A DNA stretch of 64,000 nt. Source: Marinilactibacillus sp. Marseille-P9653 (lineage in GTDB: Bacteria; Bacillota; Bacilli; Lactobacillales; Carnobacteriaceae_A). Below, piece after piece: positions 38,623 to 48,076 of this stretch; the first letter of the stretch is position 1, and every line of letters starts with the position of its first letter. The notes beneath the pieces were generated by a model. That model worked only from the letters and a program-made list of their open reading frames with translations. It ran no database searches and was not told the origin of the DNA. Where the stretch lies: assembly GCF_916618885.1 (NCBI RefSeq), contig NZ_CAKAKH010000001.1:1723005-1787004 (forward strand). Reading direction: 5' to 3'. The translations under genes were made by a program, and so were the position numbers.

Positions 38623-38767
38623 AAAAAAAGACCTGAGCCAGATGCACGTCAGGTCTGAGGGTAGTCTGCTTCCATTAATCTGGTAAAGAATCTTCTCACG
38701 AATGTGATAGCTTCTTCAATCCTTCTAATGGATTCCTCAGTGACCTTTAGTGCCTCTCTGGACTACT
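38623..38767 (-). promoter_or_regulatory. PyrR-dependent attenuator between pyrR and pyrB
   Basis: On the minus strand a PyrR binding-loop sequence, AGTAGTCCAGAGAGGCACT (38767-38749), stands 14 bases after the pyrR stop. About 90 bases later comes a terminator, AGACCTGA / TCAGGTCT, followed by seven T. High UMP should let PyrR bind, block the antiterminator and stop transcription before pyrB. The antiterminator itself was not drawn fully. Confidence 0.88.
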
Positions 38768-38780
38768 TTTTAAAGTTCAC

Positions 38781-39326
38781 TTATGATTTAGTTGGTTTAA
38801 TGATCGTGACAGTATCTTTATCATCGACTTCTTTTAAAGAGACTTGAATCGTCTCATCGTTAGCGGTTGGAATATTTTTTCCTACAAAGTCTGCTCTTAT
38901 CGGTAACTCTCTATGTCCACGGTCTATTAACACAGCAAGATAAATTTTTTTCGGTCTTCCGCTATCAATAACTGCATCTAATGCTGCACGTATTGTACGA
39001 CCTGTATATAATACATCGTCTACAATCACGACTTGTTTATTTTCGATTGAAGTAGCAATATCCGGTGCCGGAATAGTCATTGTTTCGTTTTTATGATCAT
39101 CACGGTAATTAGAAATATCTAACTCCCCGATTTCAACTTTATGTCCTTCTAATTGTTCAATTCTTTGGGCAATGCGCTGAGCGAGGAATACACCTCTTGT
39201 CTTTACACCCAGAAGAACTAGATTATCGATTCCTTTATTTTTTTCAATGATTTCATAGGTAATTCTCGTCAAAGCTCTTTTGATTGCGACTTCGTTGATT
39301 ACTTCTATTTCCTGACTGTTCTGCAT
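38781..39326 (-). CDS. pyrR: PyrR, pyrimidine operon RNA-binding attenuator and uracil phosphoribosyltransferase
   Basis: Senses UMP and PRPP and binds loops in pyr mRNA to cause attenuation; it also has phosphoribosyltransferase activity. The 181 aa show the PRPP motif [18 protein letters not shown], the flexible-loop segment DISNYRDD, and the early [17 protein letters not shown] 39326 follows TTTGGAGGAG; a longer frame to 39401 would enter the leader terminator and is rejected. The gene is flanked on both sides by PyrR target loops. Confidence 0.96.
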   Translation of the reverse strand: MQNSQEIEVINEVAIKRALTRITYEIIEKNKGIDNLVLLGVKTRGVFLAQRIAQRIEQLEGHKVEIGELDISNYRDDHKNETMTIPAPDIATSIENKQVVIVDDVLYTGRTIRAALDAVIDSGRPKKIYLAVLIDRGHRELPIRADFVGKNIPTANDETIQVSLKEVDDKDTVTIIKPTKS

Positions 39327-39398
39327 ATTGACTCCTCCAAATTTGTTTTTACTTTTCGTTAATAATCCGTATCGAAGCAACATATAAATGCCAACAGA

Positions 39399-39552
39399 CA
39401 AAAAAAGCTCTCTTATCCTTGTGCGATAAGAGAGCTTCCTAATGATTTGTTAGGTTTAAAGATGAAGGTACACTTCACCCATGAATCTCCACTAAAAGCT
39501 TATATAAACTGCTCTGAATGAAGGTTCTGCTCCTTATTAGCCTCACAGGACT
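39399..39552 (-). promoter_or_regulatory. PyrR-dependent attenuator in the pyrR leader
   Basis: The minus strand carries a binding loop AGTCCTGTGAGGCT (39552-39539), then about 100 bases further a strong terminator, AGCTCTCTTATC / GATAAGAGAGCT (39436-39406), with a T-run. It precedes pyrR itself, so the regulator's own gene is under the same feedback. Confidence 0.88.
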
Positions 39553-39585
39553 ACTTATTAAAGGATATCTATTAACTTTTCATTT

Positions 39586-39614
39586 ACTTTACAGGTTTCT
39601 CAAATAAAAGTCAA
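39586..39614 (-). promoter_or_regulatory. Promoter of the pyr operon
   Basis: Minus strand: -35 TTGACT (39614-39609), 17-base spacer, -10 TAAAGT (39591-39586). The transcript would begin near 39579, just before the first PyrR loop. It lies just past the uvrB stop. Confidence 0.7.
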
Positions 39615-39628
39615 CAAGCTTCTATTGA

Positions 39629-41614
39629 TCACTTAGGAAATTTCGTTTTAATCTCCAGAACTACATCACGAAGCTGAGCGGCTTTCTCGAAGTCCAGCTC
39701 TTTGGCTGCTTGTTTCATTTCGAGTTCCATTGTCTCGATCAGTTCTCTTCTTTCTTCTCTTGAAAGCTGTTTGAACGTGTCTTCTGTCAAATCTTCCCCG
39801 TCCTCGATGATTGTAGAAATTTTTATGAGATCTCGTACTTCTTTCTTAATTGTCTTAGGGGTAATACCATGAACCCGGTTGTATTCTTCTTGAATTTCAC
39901 GTCTACGCTCGGTTTCTTCAATCGCTCTGTTCATTGAGTCTGTTCGTTTGTCAGCATACAAAATGACTCGACCATTTTCATTACGAGCTGCACGGCCCAT
40001 TGTCTGTATTAAAGAACGGGTACTTCTCAAGAAGCCTTCTTTATCTGCGTCAAGGATCGCAACCATTGAAACTTCTGGTACATCTAATCCCTCTCGAAGC
40101 AAGTTGATACCGATTAATACGTCAAATTTCCCTATGCGTAGATCTCTGATAATCTGTGTTCTTTCGAGGGTCTTGATATCACTGTGAAGGTACTGCACTT
40201 TGATCCCAACTTCTTTAAGGTAGTCCGTCAAATCTTCAGACATTTTCTTCGTTAATGTGGTAATAAAGACTCTTTCATTTCTTTCAATTCGTAGATTGAT
40301 TTCTTCAATTAAGTCATCGATCTGTCCTTTGATTGGTCGAATTTCAATAATAGGATCAAGAAGTCCAGTAGGTCGGATGATTTGTTCAACAATTTGAGTT
40401 GAACGTTCCATTTCATAATCTGCTGGTGTTGCAGAAATATAGGTGATCTGCGGAACTCTTTCTTCAAACTCTTCCAGACGAAGTGGCCTGTTATCCAGCG
40501 CACTTGGCAGTCTGAATCCGTGTTCTACAAGTTGTTGTTTTCTTGCACGGTCTCCGTTATACATGCCTCGAATCTGCGGAATTGAAATATGAGACTCATC
40601 TACAATGAAAAGTGAATCTTTTGGAAAGAAATCAAGTAAGGTATAAGGAGATTCTCCAGGTTTTCTTCCATCCATATGTCTAGAGTAATTCTCTATCCCT
40701 GAACAGTAGCCCATTTCCATCAGCATTTCAATATCGTAATTCGTCCGCTGCTCTAAACGCTGTTCTTCAAGTAACTTGTTGTCTTCTTTCAGCTCTTCTA
40801 GTCTTCCACCTAATTCATCTTTTATGGACTCGATTGCTGATCTCGTCTGTTCATCATTTGAAACAAAGTGGGTAGCTGGGAAAACAGCCACATGAGAAAG
40901 ATCTGCTTTAACCTCTCCTGTTAGTACATCCACTTCTCTTATCCGTTCAATTTCATCTCCAAAAAATTCAACTCTGATCGCTTCACTTTCTCTAGAAGCT
41001 AAGAATATCTCGACGATATCTCCTCGAGCACGGAATCTACCTCGTTGAAAGTCGATATCATTTCTTTCGAATTGCATATCTACTAATCTTCTGAGTACAG
41101 CATCTCGACTGATCTCCATACCAGATCTAAGAGACAAAACATGTTCTGCATAATCTTTGGGATTTACAAGTCCGTAGATACAAGAAACCGAAGCAACGAC
41201 AATCACGTCTCTTCTTTCTAATAGTGAACTAGTAGCCGAATGTCTCAATTTATCTATTTCATCGTTTACTGATGCATCTTTTTCAATAAATGTATCGGTT
41301 GAAGGTACATAAGCTTCTGGCTGGTAATAATCATAATAACTTACAAAATATTCTACTGCATTATCAGGAAAGAACTCTTTGAATTCTGAATATAATTGTC
41401 CCGCAAGTGTCTTGTTGTGTGCAATCACAAGAGTCGGTTTGTTGACTTGCTGGATAACGTTGGACATCGTAAAAGTTTTTCCTGTACCCGTAGCACCCAG
41501 TAAAACTTGTTCCTTCTGACCTTCATTAATTCCTTTGACGAGTTTTTTGATTGCCTCTGGCTGATCTCCACTAGGCTCATAAACAGATTTTAACTTGAAT
41601 TGATTCTCAGACAT
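39629..41614 (-). CDS. uvrB: UvrABC excinuclease subunit B
   Basis: Damage-verifying helicase-like subunit of nucleotide excision repair. The 661 aa show Walker [12 protein letters not shown], the beta-hairpin [20 protein letters not shown], the DESH box, [20 protein letters not shown] and a C-terminal UVR domain for UvrC binding (about 625-661). uvrA, which often follows, is not here; the pyr operon follows instead. An SOS-like box lies in its promoter region. Confidence 0.98.
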   Translation of the reverse strand: MSENQFKLKSVYEPSGDQPEAIKKLVKGINEGQKEQVLLGATGTGKTFTMSNVIQQVNKPTLVIAHNKTLAGQLYSEFKEFFPDNAVEYFVSYYDYYQPEAYVPSTDTFIEKDASVNDEIDKLRHSATSSLLERRDVIVVASVSCIYGLVNPKDYAEHVLSLRSGMEISRDAVLRRLVDMQFERNDIDFQRGRFRARGDIVEIFLASRESEAIRVEFFGDEIERIREVDVLTGEVKADLSHVAVFPATHFVSNDEQTRSAIESIKDELGGRLEELKEDNKLLEEQRLEQRTNYDIEMLMEMGYCSGIENYSRHMDGRKPGESPYTLLDFFPKDSLFIVDESHISIPQIRGMYNGDRARKQQLVEHGFRLPSALDNRPLRLEEFEERVPQITYISATPADYEMERSTQIVEQIIRPTGLLDPIIEIRPIKGQIDDLIEEINLRIERNERVFITTLTKKMSEDLTDYLKEVGIKVQYLHSDIKTLERTQIIRDLRIGKFDVLIGINLLREGLDVPEVSMVAILDADKEGFLRSTRSLIQTMGRAARNENGRVILYADKRTDSMNRAIEETERRREIQEEYNRVHGITPKTIKKEVRDLIKISTIIEDGEDLTEDTFKQLSREERRELIETMELEMKQAAKELDFEKAAQLRDVVLEIKTKFPK

Positions 41615-41634
41615 CCTTCATTTCCTCCTAAACC

Positions 41635-41648
41635 TAAACATACATTCG
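41635..41648 (-). promoter_or_regulatory. SOS (LexA) box-like operator of uvrB
   Basis: Minus strand CGAATGTATGTTTA, 12 of 14 matches to CGAACRNRYGTTYC, 21 bases before the uvrB ATG and directly after the predicted transcription start. uvrB is a classic SOS gene in Firmicutes, which supports the call. Confidence 0.65.
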
Positions 41649-41656
41649 TATTAATA

Positions 41657-41665
41657 ATAATACCA
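41657..41665 (-). promoter_or_regulatory. Extended -10 promoter of uvrB
   Basis: Minus strand TGG-TATTAT, about 45 bases before the start codon. No strong -35 is seen. The SOS-like box lies immediately downstream, where a repressor would block it. Confidence 0.55.
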
Positions 41666-41675
41666 CAAAAGGTCA

Positions 41676-41719
41676 AAAAAAGTTCTCCTTTAGACTGATG
41701 TCTGAAAGAAGAACTTTTT
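41676..41719 (-). terminator. Terminator of rpsT
   Basis: Minus strand AAAAAGTTCTTCTTTCAGAC pairs with GTCTAAAGGAGAACTTTTT, with a long T-run after it. It separates rpsT from uvrB. Confidence 0.9.
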
Positions 41720-41736
41720 ATACGAACTTAAGGTCA

Positions 41737-41988
41737 TTAACCTAATTTTTTAGATAAACGAGACTTGTCGCGAGCAGCTTTGTTTTTGTGGATTAATCCT
41801 TTAGACGCTGCTTGGTCAATAGCTTTAACAGCTGATTTAAATAATTCAGCTGAATTATCTTGTCCGTTTTCAACCGCAGTTAAATATTTTTTCTTAGTGC
41901 TACGCATAGCTGACACTTGCGCAACATTGTTAGCATTCTTTTTAACATCTTGACGTTGACGTTTAATAGCTTGTACCATGTTTGGCAT
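41737..41988 (-). CDS. rpsT: 30S ribosomal protein S20
   Basis: 16S rRNA-binding three-helix protein. The 83 aa are Lys/Ala-rich, beginning [20 protein letters not shown] and ending [20 protein letters not shown], the family signature. It lies next to holA, convergently placed in many Firmicutes, but here on the same strand. Confidence 0.96.
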   Translation of the reverse strand: MPNMVQAIKRQRQDVKKNANNVAQVSAMRSTKKKYLTAVENGQDNSAELFKSAVKAIDQAASKGLIHKNKAARDKSRLSKKLG

Positions 41989-42158
41989 TCTGAAAACACT
42001 CCTTTATAAAAAATTCTTTAAATCCAGTTCATTCTCTATAAACCGTACATTTCTGTCCGTTTTTTACCGAATGGAACCTTCTCTATTCAGTTGATTTTCA
42101 ACATTCTCCATTGTACAGGATAATAATTACTTTTGCAATATTTCAAACAGAAACTTAT

Positions 42159-43205
42159 TTAGTTTACTTGTAAATGTGACTGATCATCAGAAAATTTTAA
42201 AATAAATAGTTCCACTTGAAGCTCTGGATTTACTCTACCTGATTTGATTAAATAGTCTGCATCTATAAGATGGTGATGAGCTTTAGAGAGTATTTTCTGT
42301 TCGAATTTCTTTTCTTTTTGCAGTGCTAGCTTCACCCTGAAAGGATGTACTTTTAAGATTTTTGCAATATCAGCTTGCTGGTACCCTTTTCTTCTTAAAA
42401 TTTTCACTTGAAGTAACAATCGAAACTGACCAATCATCAACGCTATTATTTTAATGGGGTCTTCTTTTTGCGTTAACAGATCCTGATAAAGTTCAACGGA
42501 CTCCTGAACCTTTTTACTCAACACTAAATCATTTAATTCAAAAATGTTCTGTTCAAGCGTTTTAGGAACTAACTGCTCTACTGTAGATATATTGATATGC
42601 TTATCTTGTTGATGATAAATCATTAGTTTATCTAATTCGGTCATACTTTTAGAAAGATTTCGATCAGTGAGCTGAATCAATTTATCTAGTGCATTCGAGT
42701 CAATAGAATACCCTTCGGTCTCACATGTAGATTTCACAAGATCGTAAACAGATTTTTCATTCAGCGGCTCAATATTGATGATTTCAGCTTGCTTCAAAAG
42801 GGTTTTGGTTATTTTTTTTCGTTTATCCAGTTTTTCATAAGGTGCAAATATAACAAGCACCGAAAAATCGGAAGGATTTCCTAGGTATGATTCAAAATAA
42901 CTCATATCGTGATCAGGTCCATTAGTTACCGTTTTACCAGTCAAAAAATAAGGAGACTGTACAAATACGAGTCTTTTATCTCCAAAGAACGGAAAGGATT
43001 CAGCCTCTTGTAAAGCTACATCAATCGTTGTTTCTCTCATATCGAACTGGCCAAAATTGAACTCAGAAACTTCATCATCCAATACTGAATTGATGAGCGC
43101 AAATTTCACCTTTTCACTTAGATATTGTTCCGTTCCCTGAATCAGATAAACGGCTGAGTATGTTTTATTTTCTATTGCTTTGATTTGTTTTTTTAACTCA
43201 ATCAT
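42159..43205 (-). CDS. holA: DNA polymerase III delta subunit
   Basis: Clamp-loader subunit that opens the beta clamp. About 348 aa, beginning IELKKQIKAIENKTYSAVYL with the following IQGTEQYLSE, typical of Firmicutes HolA, and the clamp-contact region near NFGQFDMRE. ATG 43205 lies 6 bases after GAGGAG; the frame also opens at 43235, overlapping comEC, but has no ribosome binding site. The comEC-holA-rpsT order is standard. Confidence 0.93.
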   Translation of the reverse strand: MIELKKQIKAIENKTYSAVYLIQGTEQYLSEKVKFALINSVLDDEVSEFNFGQFDMRETTIDVALQEAESFPFFGDKRLVFVQSPYFLTGKTVTNGPDHDMSYFESYLGNPSDFSVLVIFAPYEKLDKRKKITKTLLKQAEIINIEPLNEKSVYDLVKSTCETEGYSIDSNALDKLIQLTDRNLSKSMTELDKLMIYHQQDKHINISTVEQLVPKTLEQNIFELNDLVLSKKVQESVELYQDLLTQKEDPIKIIALMIGQFRLLLQVKILRRKGYQQADIAKILKVHPFRVKLALQKEKKFEQKILSKAHHHLIDADYLIKSGRVNPELQVELFILKFSDDQSHLQVN

Positions 43206-43218
43206 CCTGAGCTCCTCA

Positions 43219-45555
43219 CTAATTTGTATCATCATGATGAGATATTACTTGTATCATACGATCATCATTAAGTTTAATAAAGGGGAAAGTATAGTATTCA
43301 TACAGAACAGCTCCTCTTAGGTCTGTTCTGTAAACATCGATTGCTCTGTCTTCTAATCGACTCAACACTTCAGGGTTTGGATGTCCGTAGATGTTGTTTA
43401 CACCGCTCGAAATCCATCCTACTTTTGGTCTCAAAGAATCTAAAAAAACTTCTTGAGAAGAAGTCGAACTTCCATGGTGAGCGACCTTTAATATATCCAC
43501 TGCTAGGTTTGGATACATTTGTGTGATAACCTCTTCTCCGGTCGCTTCAAGATCTCCTGTGAATAACCATCTGTATCGACCGATTTTACCATACAAGACT
43601 AATGAAGCCTCGTTTTTATTTTGATTCTCCTTTAGATTTTTATCCTCATCTGGATAAATGACTCTTAGACCAGGTCCCAAGACACTTTCTAAGTCCCTAC
43701 TTAAGATAGTGAATGGAATCTTTCGTTTTTTGAACTCTGGCATCATTGCTTCAAGTGATGGATCCAAAAAGGTCGATTGAGTCGCTAAGATTTCTTGTGT
43801 CTGTATGCCTTGAATGATTTCTTCAAGAGCTCCAATATGGTCAGCATCGGCATGGGAAAGATAAATTTGATGAAGCTTATTTACACCTAGTGATTTTATA
43901 GTCGGCAAGACAATATCTTCCCCTACTGCAAAAGGTGTTTCTCTTTTTCTCCACTCTTCTACTGACTTCCATTCCACTAGTCCACCAGTGTCAATCAAAT
44001 AATTGCCTTTACCAAATGGCTGTTTGATCAACAGCGAATCTCCTTGACCCACGTCTATCATCATAACTTTTCCAACAGGTGATAATTGTTCCGAAAATAA
44101 CCCTACAAAGAACAAAAGACATCCAATTAGGATTATGCCATTTTTCCTATGACCCCTATTCTTTTCTAAAGTGATCAAAAACACTAGGATACCCAAAACT
44201 AAAAAAATCATGCCGATTACTGATAGCCTGCCGACTACAAAAGAAAAATCATAGCTTTCACTTAAAATTTTTACGCCTTGTTCTATTCCATCTAGTAAAT
44301 AGTCTGAAACAGCGTTAACCCATTTAAACAATGGCCATTTACTGAACAGGACTCCCAAAATAAATAAACTGACTAATAACGGCAACAGCAAATAAGAGAA
44401 TAGTGGAATAAAAAAGAAGTTCAGTAGGATAACAATCCAAGAAAATTCAAAGAAATGAAAAGATAGTACTGGAATACTCACAATTGAGAGCGTACAATTC
44501 AATACAACCGTTTGCTTCAAAGGAGACATCAACTGAACATTTTTTTGATTTGAAAGTAAAATCAACAGACAACTCAGTAAGTAACTTAACTGAAAACCTG
44601 CAGAATACATTTGATAAGGGTCAATCAGTAATGCCAGCATCAAGGTTAATGCCCAATTGTCAAGTGACGACGATGGGCGTTTCAGTAGTGTGAAAATTGT
44701 AGCAATCAAAGCTTGTACAATCGCTCGAAACACACTGACTCCAAATCCAGAAAGATATCCATAAATGGGTAAGAATACCAGTAGCCAGACTGCTGTCGTC
44801 TCTTTTGTTAGTCTGCATTTTAGTAGACCGTTTCTCACCAAGGCGATCATAAACTGAATATGCAAACCTGATATACTTAAAAGGTGAATCACACCTAAAT
44901 CTCGGTAGTTTTCCAAGGTAGACTCAGACATTTCTCGCTTATCCGCAAAAAGTAATGTTTTGATATAGGCACTCGTTTTACCAGAAAGAATCCTATCAAT
45001 AAATTCTAAAAAAAGTGTTCTTACCCTATCTACTCGATATGAAAAAGGCATACTGATCTTTTCTTCAGGAAGTTTTCGGATAGTGTCCGCTTGAAAAATC
45101 CAATAGATTTGATTTCTGTATAAATACTTTCTATAATCGAACTGATTAAAATTACGCGCTTGATTGGGTTTTGATAAAGAACCGGTCAGTTCAACATAAT
45201 CAAAGAAAGAATCGATTAAAAAGTCATTCTTCTCTTCTTCTGACTGGATTTTATAGGTAACGATCACTTCTTCATTAGGCTTATTATTTAGCTTAACTAG
45301 ACCCGTAAATCTGAGTCGATCTCCATCAATATCAATCGTGCTTTTTTTGACGAGCACACGAGTCGTTTGTACACCTTCATTTAACCATGTTTTTTCGTTA
45401 TGTGTCTTTAACATCGTTAAGCCACAAAGAATCGATGCGATAAACACCGAAATGAACAGAATCTGACCATTTCTGGTCATAATCAAGCGAATAATGACGA
45501 TTATCACCACTGCCACAGACAGTGCTGAAAAGTTTTCTAAGACCATCATTATCAT
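43219..45555 (-). CDS. comEC: Competence protein ComEC (DNA uptake channel)
   Basis: Polytopic channel for single-stranded DNA uptake. From the first ATG it has 778 aa: an N-terminal helix pair, an OB-like DUF4131 region, the Competence membrane domain (about 220-480, with HLLSISGLHIQFMIALVRN near 228) and a C-terminal metallo-beta-lactamase domain with the SHADADHIGALEE motif and MMIDVGQGDSLLI. In-frame codons upstream of the ATG read KFEIKGFLIFPAILSLS, a typical ComEC N-terminus, and may be translated from an AUA at 45609 that overlaps the comEB stop. Confidence 0.95.
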   Translation of the reverse strand: MIMMVLENFSALSVAVVIIVIIRLIMTRNGQILFISVFIASILCGLTMLKTHNEKTWLNEGVQTTRVLVKKSTIDIDGDRLRFTGLVKLNNKPNEEVIVTYKIQSEEEKNDFLIDSFFDYVELTGSLSKPNQARNFNQFDYRKYLYRNQIYWIFQADTIRKLPEEKISMPFSYRVDRVRTLFLEFIDRILSGKTSAYIKTLLFADKREMSESTLENYRDLGVIHLLSISGLHIQFMIALVRNGLLKCRLTKETTAVWLLVFLPIYGYLSGFGVSVFRAIVQALIATIFTLLKRPSSSLDNWALTLMLALLIDPYQMYSAGFQLSYLLSCLLILLSNQKNVQLMSPLKQTVVLNCTLSIVSIPVLSFHFFEFSWIVILLNFFFIPLFSYLLLPLLVSLFILGVLFSKWPLFKWVNAVSDYLLDGIEQGVKILSESYDFSFVVGRLSVIGMIFLVLGILVFLITLEKNRGHRKNGIILIGCLLFFVGLFSEQLSPVGKVMMIDVGQGDSLLIKQPFGKGNYLIDTGGLVEWKSVEEWRKRETPFAVGEDIVLPTIKSLGVNKLHQIYLSHADADHIGALEEIIQGIQTQEILATQSTFLDPSLEAMMPEFKKRKIPFTILSRDLESVLGPGLRVIYPDEDKNLKENQNKNEASLVLYGKIGRYRWLFTGDLEATGEEVITQMYPNLAVDILKVAHHGSSTSSQEVFLDSLRPKVGWISSGVNNIYGHPNPEVLSRLEDRAIDVYRTDLRGAVLYEYYTFPFIKLNDDRMIQVISHHDDTN

Positions 45556-45605
45556 TGATAATGAAAGGATAGCCGGAAAGATTAGAAAACCTTTTATTTC
45601 AAATT

Positions 45606-46103
45606 TTATGAAACCGTATGATCGGGTTTTGAATCTGAATTATAAAGATGTCCTATATTTTGAAAAAAGTCATTAGGAACATCTATCTGTTCAACCTCAA
45701 TTTTAGCGTGCTCTAAAAGTTTCAAAGCATAATCGTTATTGTGATAATCTCTTAAATAGTATATCTTTTGAATACCTGCTTGTATAATCGTTTTTGTACA
45801 CTGTAAACATGGAAAGTGCGTCACATAGATATCGGAACCTTCTGTCTTAACACCAAATTTAGAGCATTGTAAAATAGCATTAATTTCGGCATGAACCGTT
45901 CTGACACAGTGTCCATCTACTACATAACATCCATGCTCAATACAGTGTACGTCTCCACTTACAGATCCATTGTATCCGCCAGAAATCACTCTCTTTTCTC
46001 TAACGATGGTGGCTCCTACTGATAGTCTAGTACAAGTACTTCTCATAGCTAGCAACATACTCTGTGACATGAAATATTGATTCCATGGAATTCTATCTGT
46101 CAT
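45606..46103 (-). CDS. comEB: dCMP/cytidine deaminase-family protein ComEB
   Basis: Zinc deaminase of the dCMP-deaminase family; it sits in the come locus although not needed for DNA uptake in Bacillus. About 165 aa, with VHAEINAILQCSKFG (zinc His and catalytic Glu), FPCLQCTKTI (two zinc Cys) and an early GCYVVDGHCVRT region. ATG 46103 is 5 bases after GAGGA. It has its own promoter upstream and probably drives comEC and holA. Confidence 0.93.
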   Translation of the reverse strand: MTDRIPWNQYFMSQSMLLAMRSTCTRLSVGATIVREKRVISGGYNGSVSGDVHCIEHGCYVVDGHCVRTVHAEINAILQCSKFGVKTEGSDIYVTHFPCLQCTKTIIQAGIQKIYYLRDYHNNDYALKLLEHAKIEVEQIDVPNDFFQNIGHLYNSDSKPDHTVS

Positions 46104-46160
46104 CTTTTTCCTCACAATCTTTACTGGTATTAAACCAATAATGTGTTCCTACGTCTATAT

Positions 46161-46189
46161 AGTATACAAGAGAGTATTTTGCATATCAA
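46161..46189 (-). promoter_or_regulatory. Promoter of comEB-comEC-holA
   Basis: Minus strand: -35 TTGATA (46189-46184), 17-base spacer, -10 TATACT (46166-46161), about 50 bases before comEB. No ComX CIN-box was seen, so constitutive sigma-A transcription seems likely, perhaps because holA is essential. Confidence 0.7.
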
Positions 46190-46200
46190 TCACTCAAAGG

Positions 46201-46851
46201 TTAATCTACTACAATATCTTCTTTTATAGAGTCAAATATTTTTTCACCAATACCCGATATATTCTTAATTTCTTCAATCGTCTTAAATCGACCATTTTCT
46301 TCCCGGTAATGGACGATTGACTGAGCTCTAGAATCTCCAATTCCGTTGAGCTGTGTTAATTCCCCTTGATCAGCATTATTGATGTTTATTTTATTTTTTT
46401 GAGTTTCATCATTTACTCCGGTGTCAATATTTGTAAACGCCTCTTCACCGATTGCTGGTATGTAGACCATCATCTGATCAACAAGCACAAGCGCTCTGTT
46501 GATCGTTCGATCATCCGCTGTTTCTGTTACGCCACCTGCCTCTATAATCGCCTCTCCTAATCGCGCGCCTTCTTTTAAAGTATATACTCCAGGATAGACT
46601 ACTTGTCCTTTGAGCTCGATAATAAGCTCTGACGATTCGCTAATGTCTTCCTCAGCTTCATCATTAAAGGTTTCTTCTGCTGACATACTTGTATCGGAAT
46701 ATAATTCTGTTAATTCTTCTTCTACAAATGTCTCAGGTTTATTTACAGCAAACACTAAGATGAATAAAAGCCCTAGAATGATAGAAGTAAAACCTATGAT
46801 ATAGTAATTTAACGGCGGCTGATTTTTTAACCAATAGACGAACTTTTCCAT
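46201..46851 (-). CDS. comEA: Competence protein ComEA (DNA receptor)
   Basis: Membrane-anchored DNA-binding protein that pulls double-stranded DNA to ComEC. The 216 aa have one N-terminal transmembrane helix (about 17-36), an acidic spacer, a SLBB domain (IIELKGQVVYPGVYTLKEGA) and a C-terminal double helix-hairpin-helix (INNADQGELTQLNGIGDSRA and IKNISGIGEKIFDSI). Complete and without frameshift. Confidence 0.96.
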   Translation of the reverse strand: MEKFVYWLKNQPPLNYYIIGFTSIILGLLFILVFAVNKPETFVEEELTELYSDTSMSAEETFNDEAEEDISESSELIIELKGQVVYPGVYTLKEGARLGEAIIEAGGVTETADDRTINRALVLVDQMMVYIPAIGEEAFTNIDTGVNDETQKNKININNADQGELTQLNGIGDSRAQSIVHYREENGRFKTIEEIKNISGIGEKIFDSIKEDIVVD

Positions 46852-46916
46852 GTATCATCTCCTCCAGTTTGACCATCTACTATATATACTGTTTTCCTTT
46901 TCTAAAACTAATGAAC

Positions 46917-46959
46917 AAAAAAATAAGAAGATCAAGTTTTTCACCTGATCTCCTTATTT
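46917..46959 (-). terminator. Terminator after ylbL
   Basis: Minus strand AAATAAGGAGATCAGGTG pairs with ACTTGATCTTCTTATTT, followed by T's, right after the protease gene and before comEA. Confidence 0.88.
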
Positions 46960-46966
46960 GAATGAT

Positions 46967-48055
46967 TTATGCAGCGATTAAAGGAACAAGGTCCTTATCA
47001 GAAGGCAATTGAGCTACAGGACTTAAGCTTTTTAGATAGTCGACTGCATCGCTAAACGTTTTAACTGGTACGATCACCATATCCGTATCAATATCTTCAG
47101 CAGCTTCTACAGCGACTTCATAATTTGTTTTATAATCAGGATAATCTTCCTTCAGTTCAGCAGACAGTTCATCATCTGGAGCGAAGAAAACAGTCGCCCC
47201 TTCTTTATCAGCAGCAACGACTTTTTTGTCGATTCCACCAATAGGTCCAACGGTTCCATCATCTGAAATGGTTCCCGTCCCTGCAATAGTTTGTCCGTCT
47301 CTCAAATCAGAGTCTGTAATCATCGAATAAATTTGTAGAGAATACATTAATCCAGCAGAAGGCCCACCTATTTGACCGGAATGAATGGTCACTTCCGGAT
47401 CGGTTACGACGGTCGACTGGTCTACTAAAGAGATTCCAATACCAGGCTCTCCAGTCTCTTCTAATTCGATCAACTGTCCTTCAGACACACTCTCTACGCC
47501 GTCACGCTCGTAATGAATCGTAACGGTATTGCCCACTTCTTTTGATTTGATGTAGTCCATAAATTGGTCTGTGTTCTCAAACTCTAACTCATCCACAGAA
47601 GTAATGGTATCCCCCATTTGAAGAGAGGACGAAAAGTTTGAATTTTCAGTTACACTCATAACGTAAACACCGTTATAAGTAAGATCATAAGGTAACTCTG
47701 CGGCATCAAATGCAGCAACCACTGCTGAATGAACTGAGCTATCCATATAGTATTTCTGCAATCTATTATAAGCTTCGTAGTCATCTATTTCCCCAAAGAG
47801 TTCTGCTTCGGTGACGACATCATTATAGGGCAGAAACTGGAATAAGTAAGAAAAAGGTGTAGCTTGAAGAATTTCAACCGTCGTCATCATGAATTTACCA
47901 GGCTCTTCAGAATAAGCTCCTTCAACTTCTACTACGGGATTTAGATCTAAAACGCCACCCGGTCTTTCAATATAATAAGGAATAGGCCTTAAAAAAAATA
48001 AGTAGCCAAATCCTAGTATCACGACAAGTTTTATCCATAAAGGTATCTTTTTCAA
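46967..48055 (-). CDS. ylbL: PDZ-Lon-type membrane serine protease (YlbL/SepM family)
   Basis: Cell-surface protease with a Lon-like Ser/Lys dyad. The 362 aa have an N-terminal transmembrane helix (about 7-24), the conserved FLRPIPYYIERPGG, a PDZ domain (about 145-215) and the Lon_C domain with HSGQIGGPSAGLMYSLQ (catalytic Ser) and GPIGGIDKKVVAADKEG (catalytic Lys). In streptococci the homologue SepM trims the competence pheromone; a role next to the come genes here is only suggestive. The start is TTG (48055). Confidence 0.93.
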   Translation of the reverse strand: MKKIPLWIKLVVILGFGYLFFLRPIPYYIERPGGVLDLNPVVEVEGAYSEEPGKFMMTTVEILQATPFSYLFQFLPYNDVVTEAELFGEIDDYEAYNRLQKYYMDSSVHSAVVAAFDAAELPYDLTYNGVYVMSVTENSNFSSSLQMGDTITSVDELEFENTDQFMDYIKSKEVGNTVTIHYERDGVESVSEGQLIELEETGEPGIGISLVDQSTVVTDPEVTIHSGQIGGPSAGLMYSLQIYSMITDSDLRDGQTIAGTGTISDDGTVGPIGGIDKKVVAADKEGATVFFAPDDELSAELKEDYPDYKTNYEVAVEAAEDIDTDMVIVPVKTFSDAVDYLKSLSPVAQLPSDKDLVPLIAA

Positions 48056-48076
48056 TCACTTTCCCTGCTTTCCTAG

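Noticed and set aside
46852-46916. ComX (CIN-box) or ComK-type control before comEA
   Set aside because: No convincing motif was found by eye; only a TATATA-like -10 region is visible.
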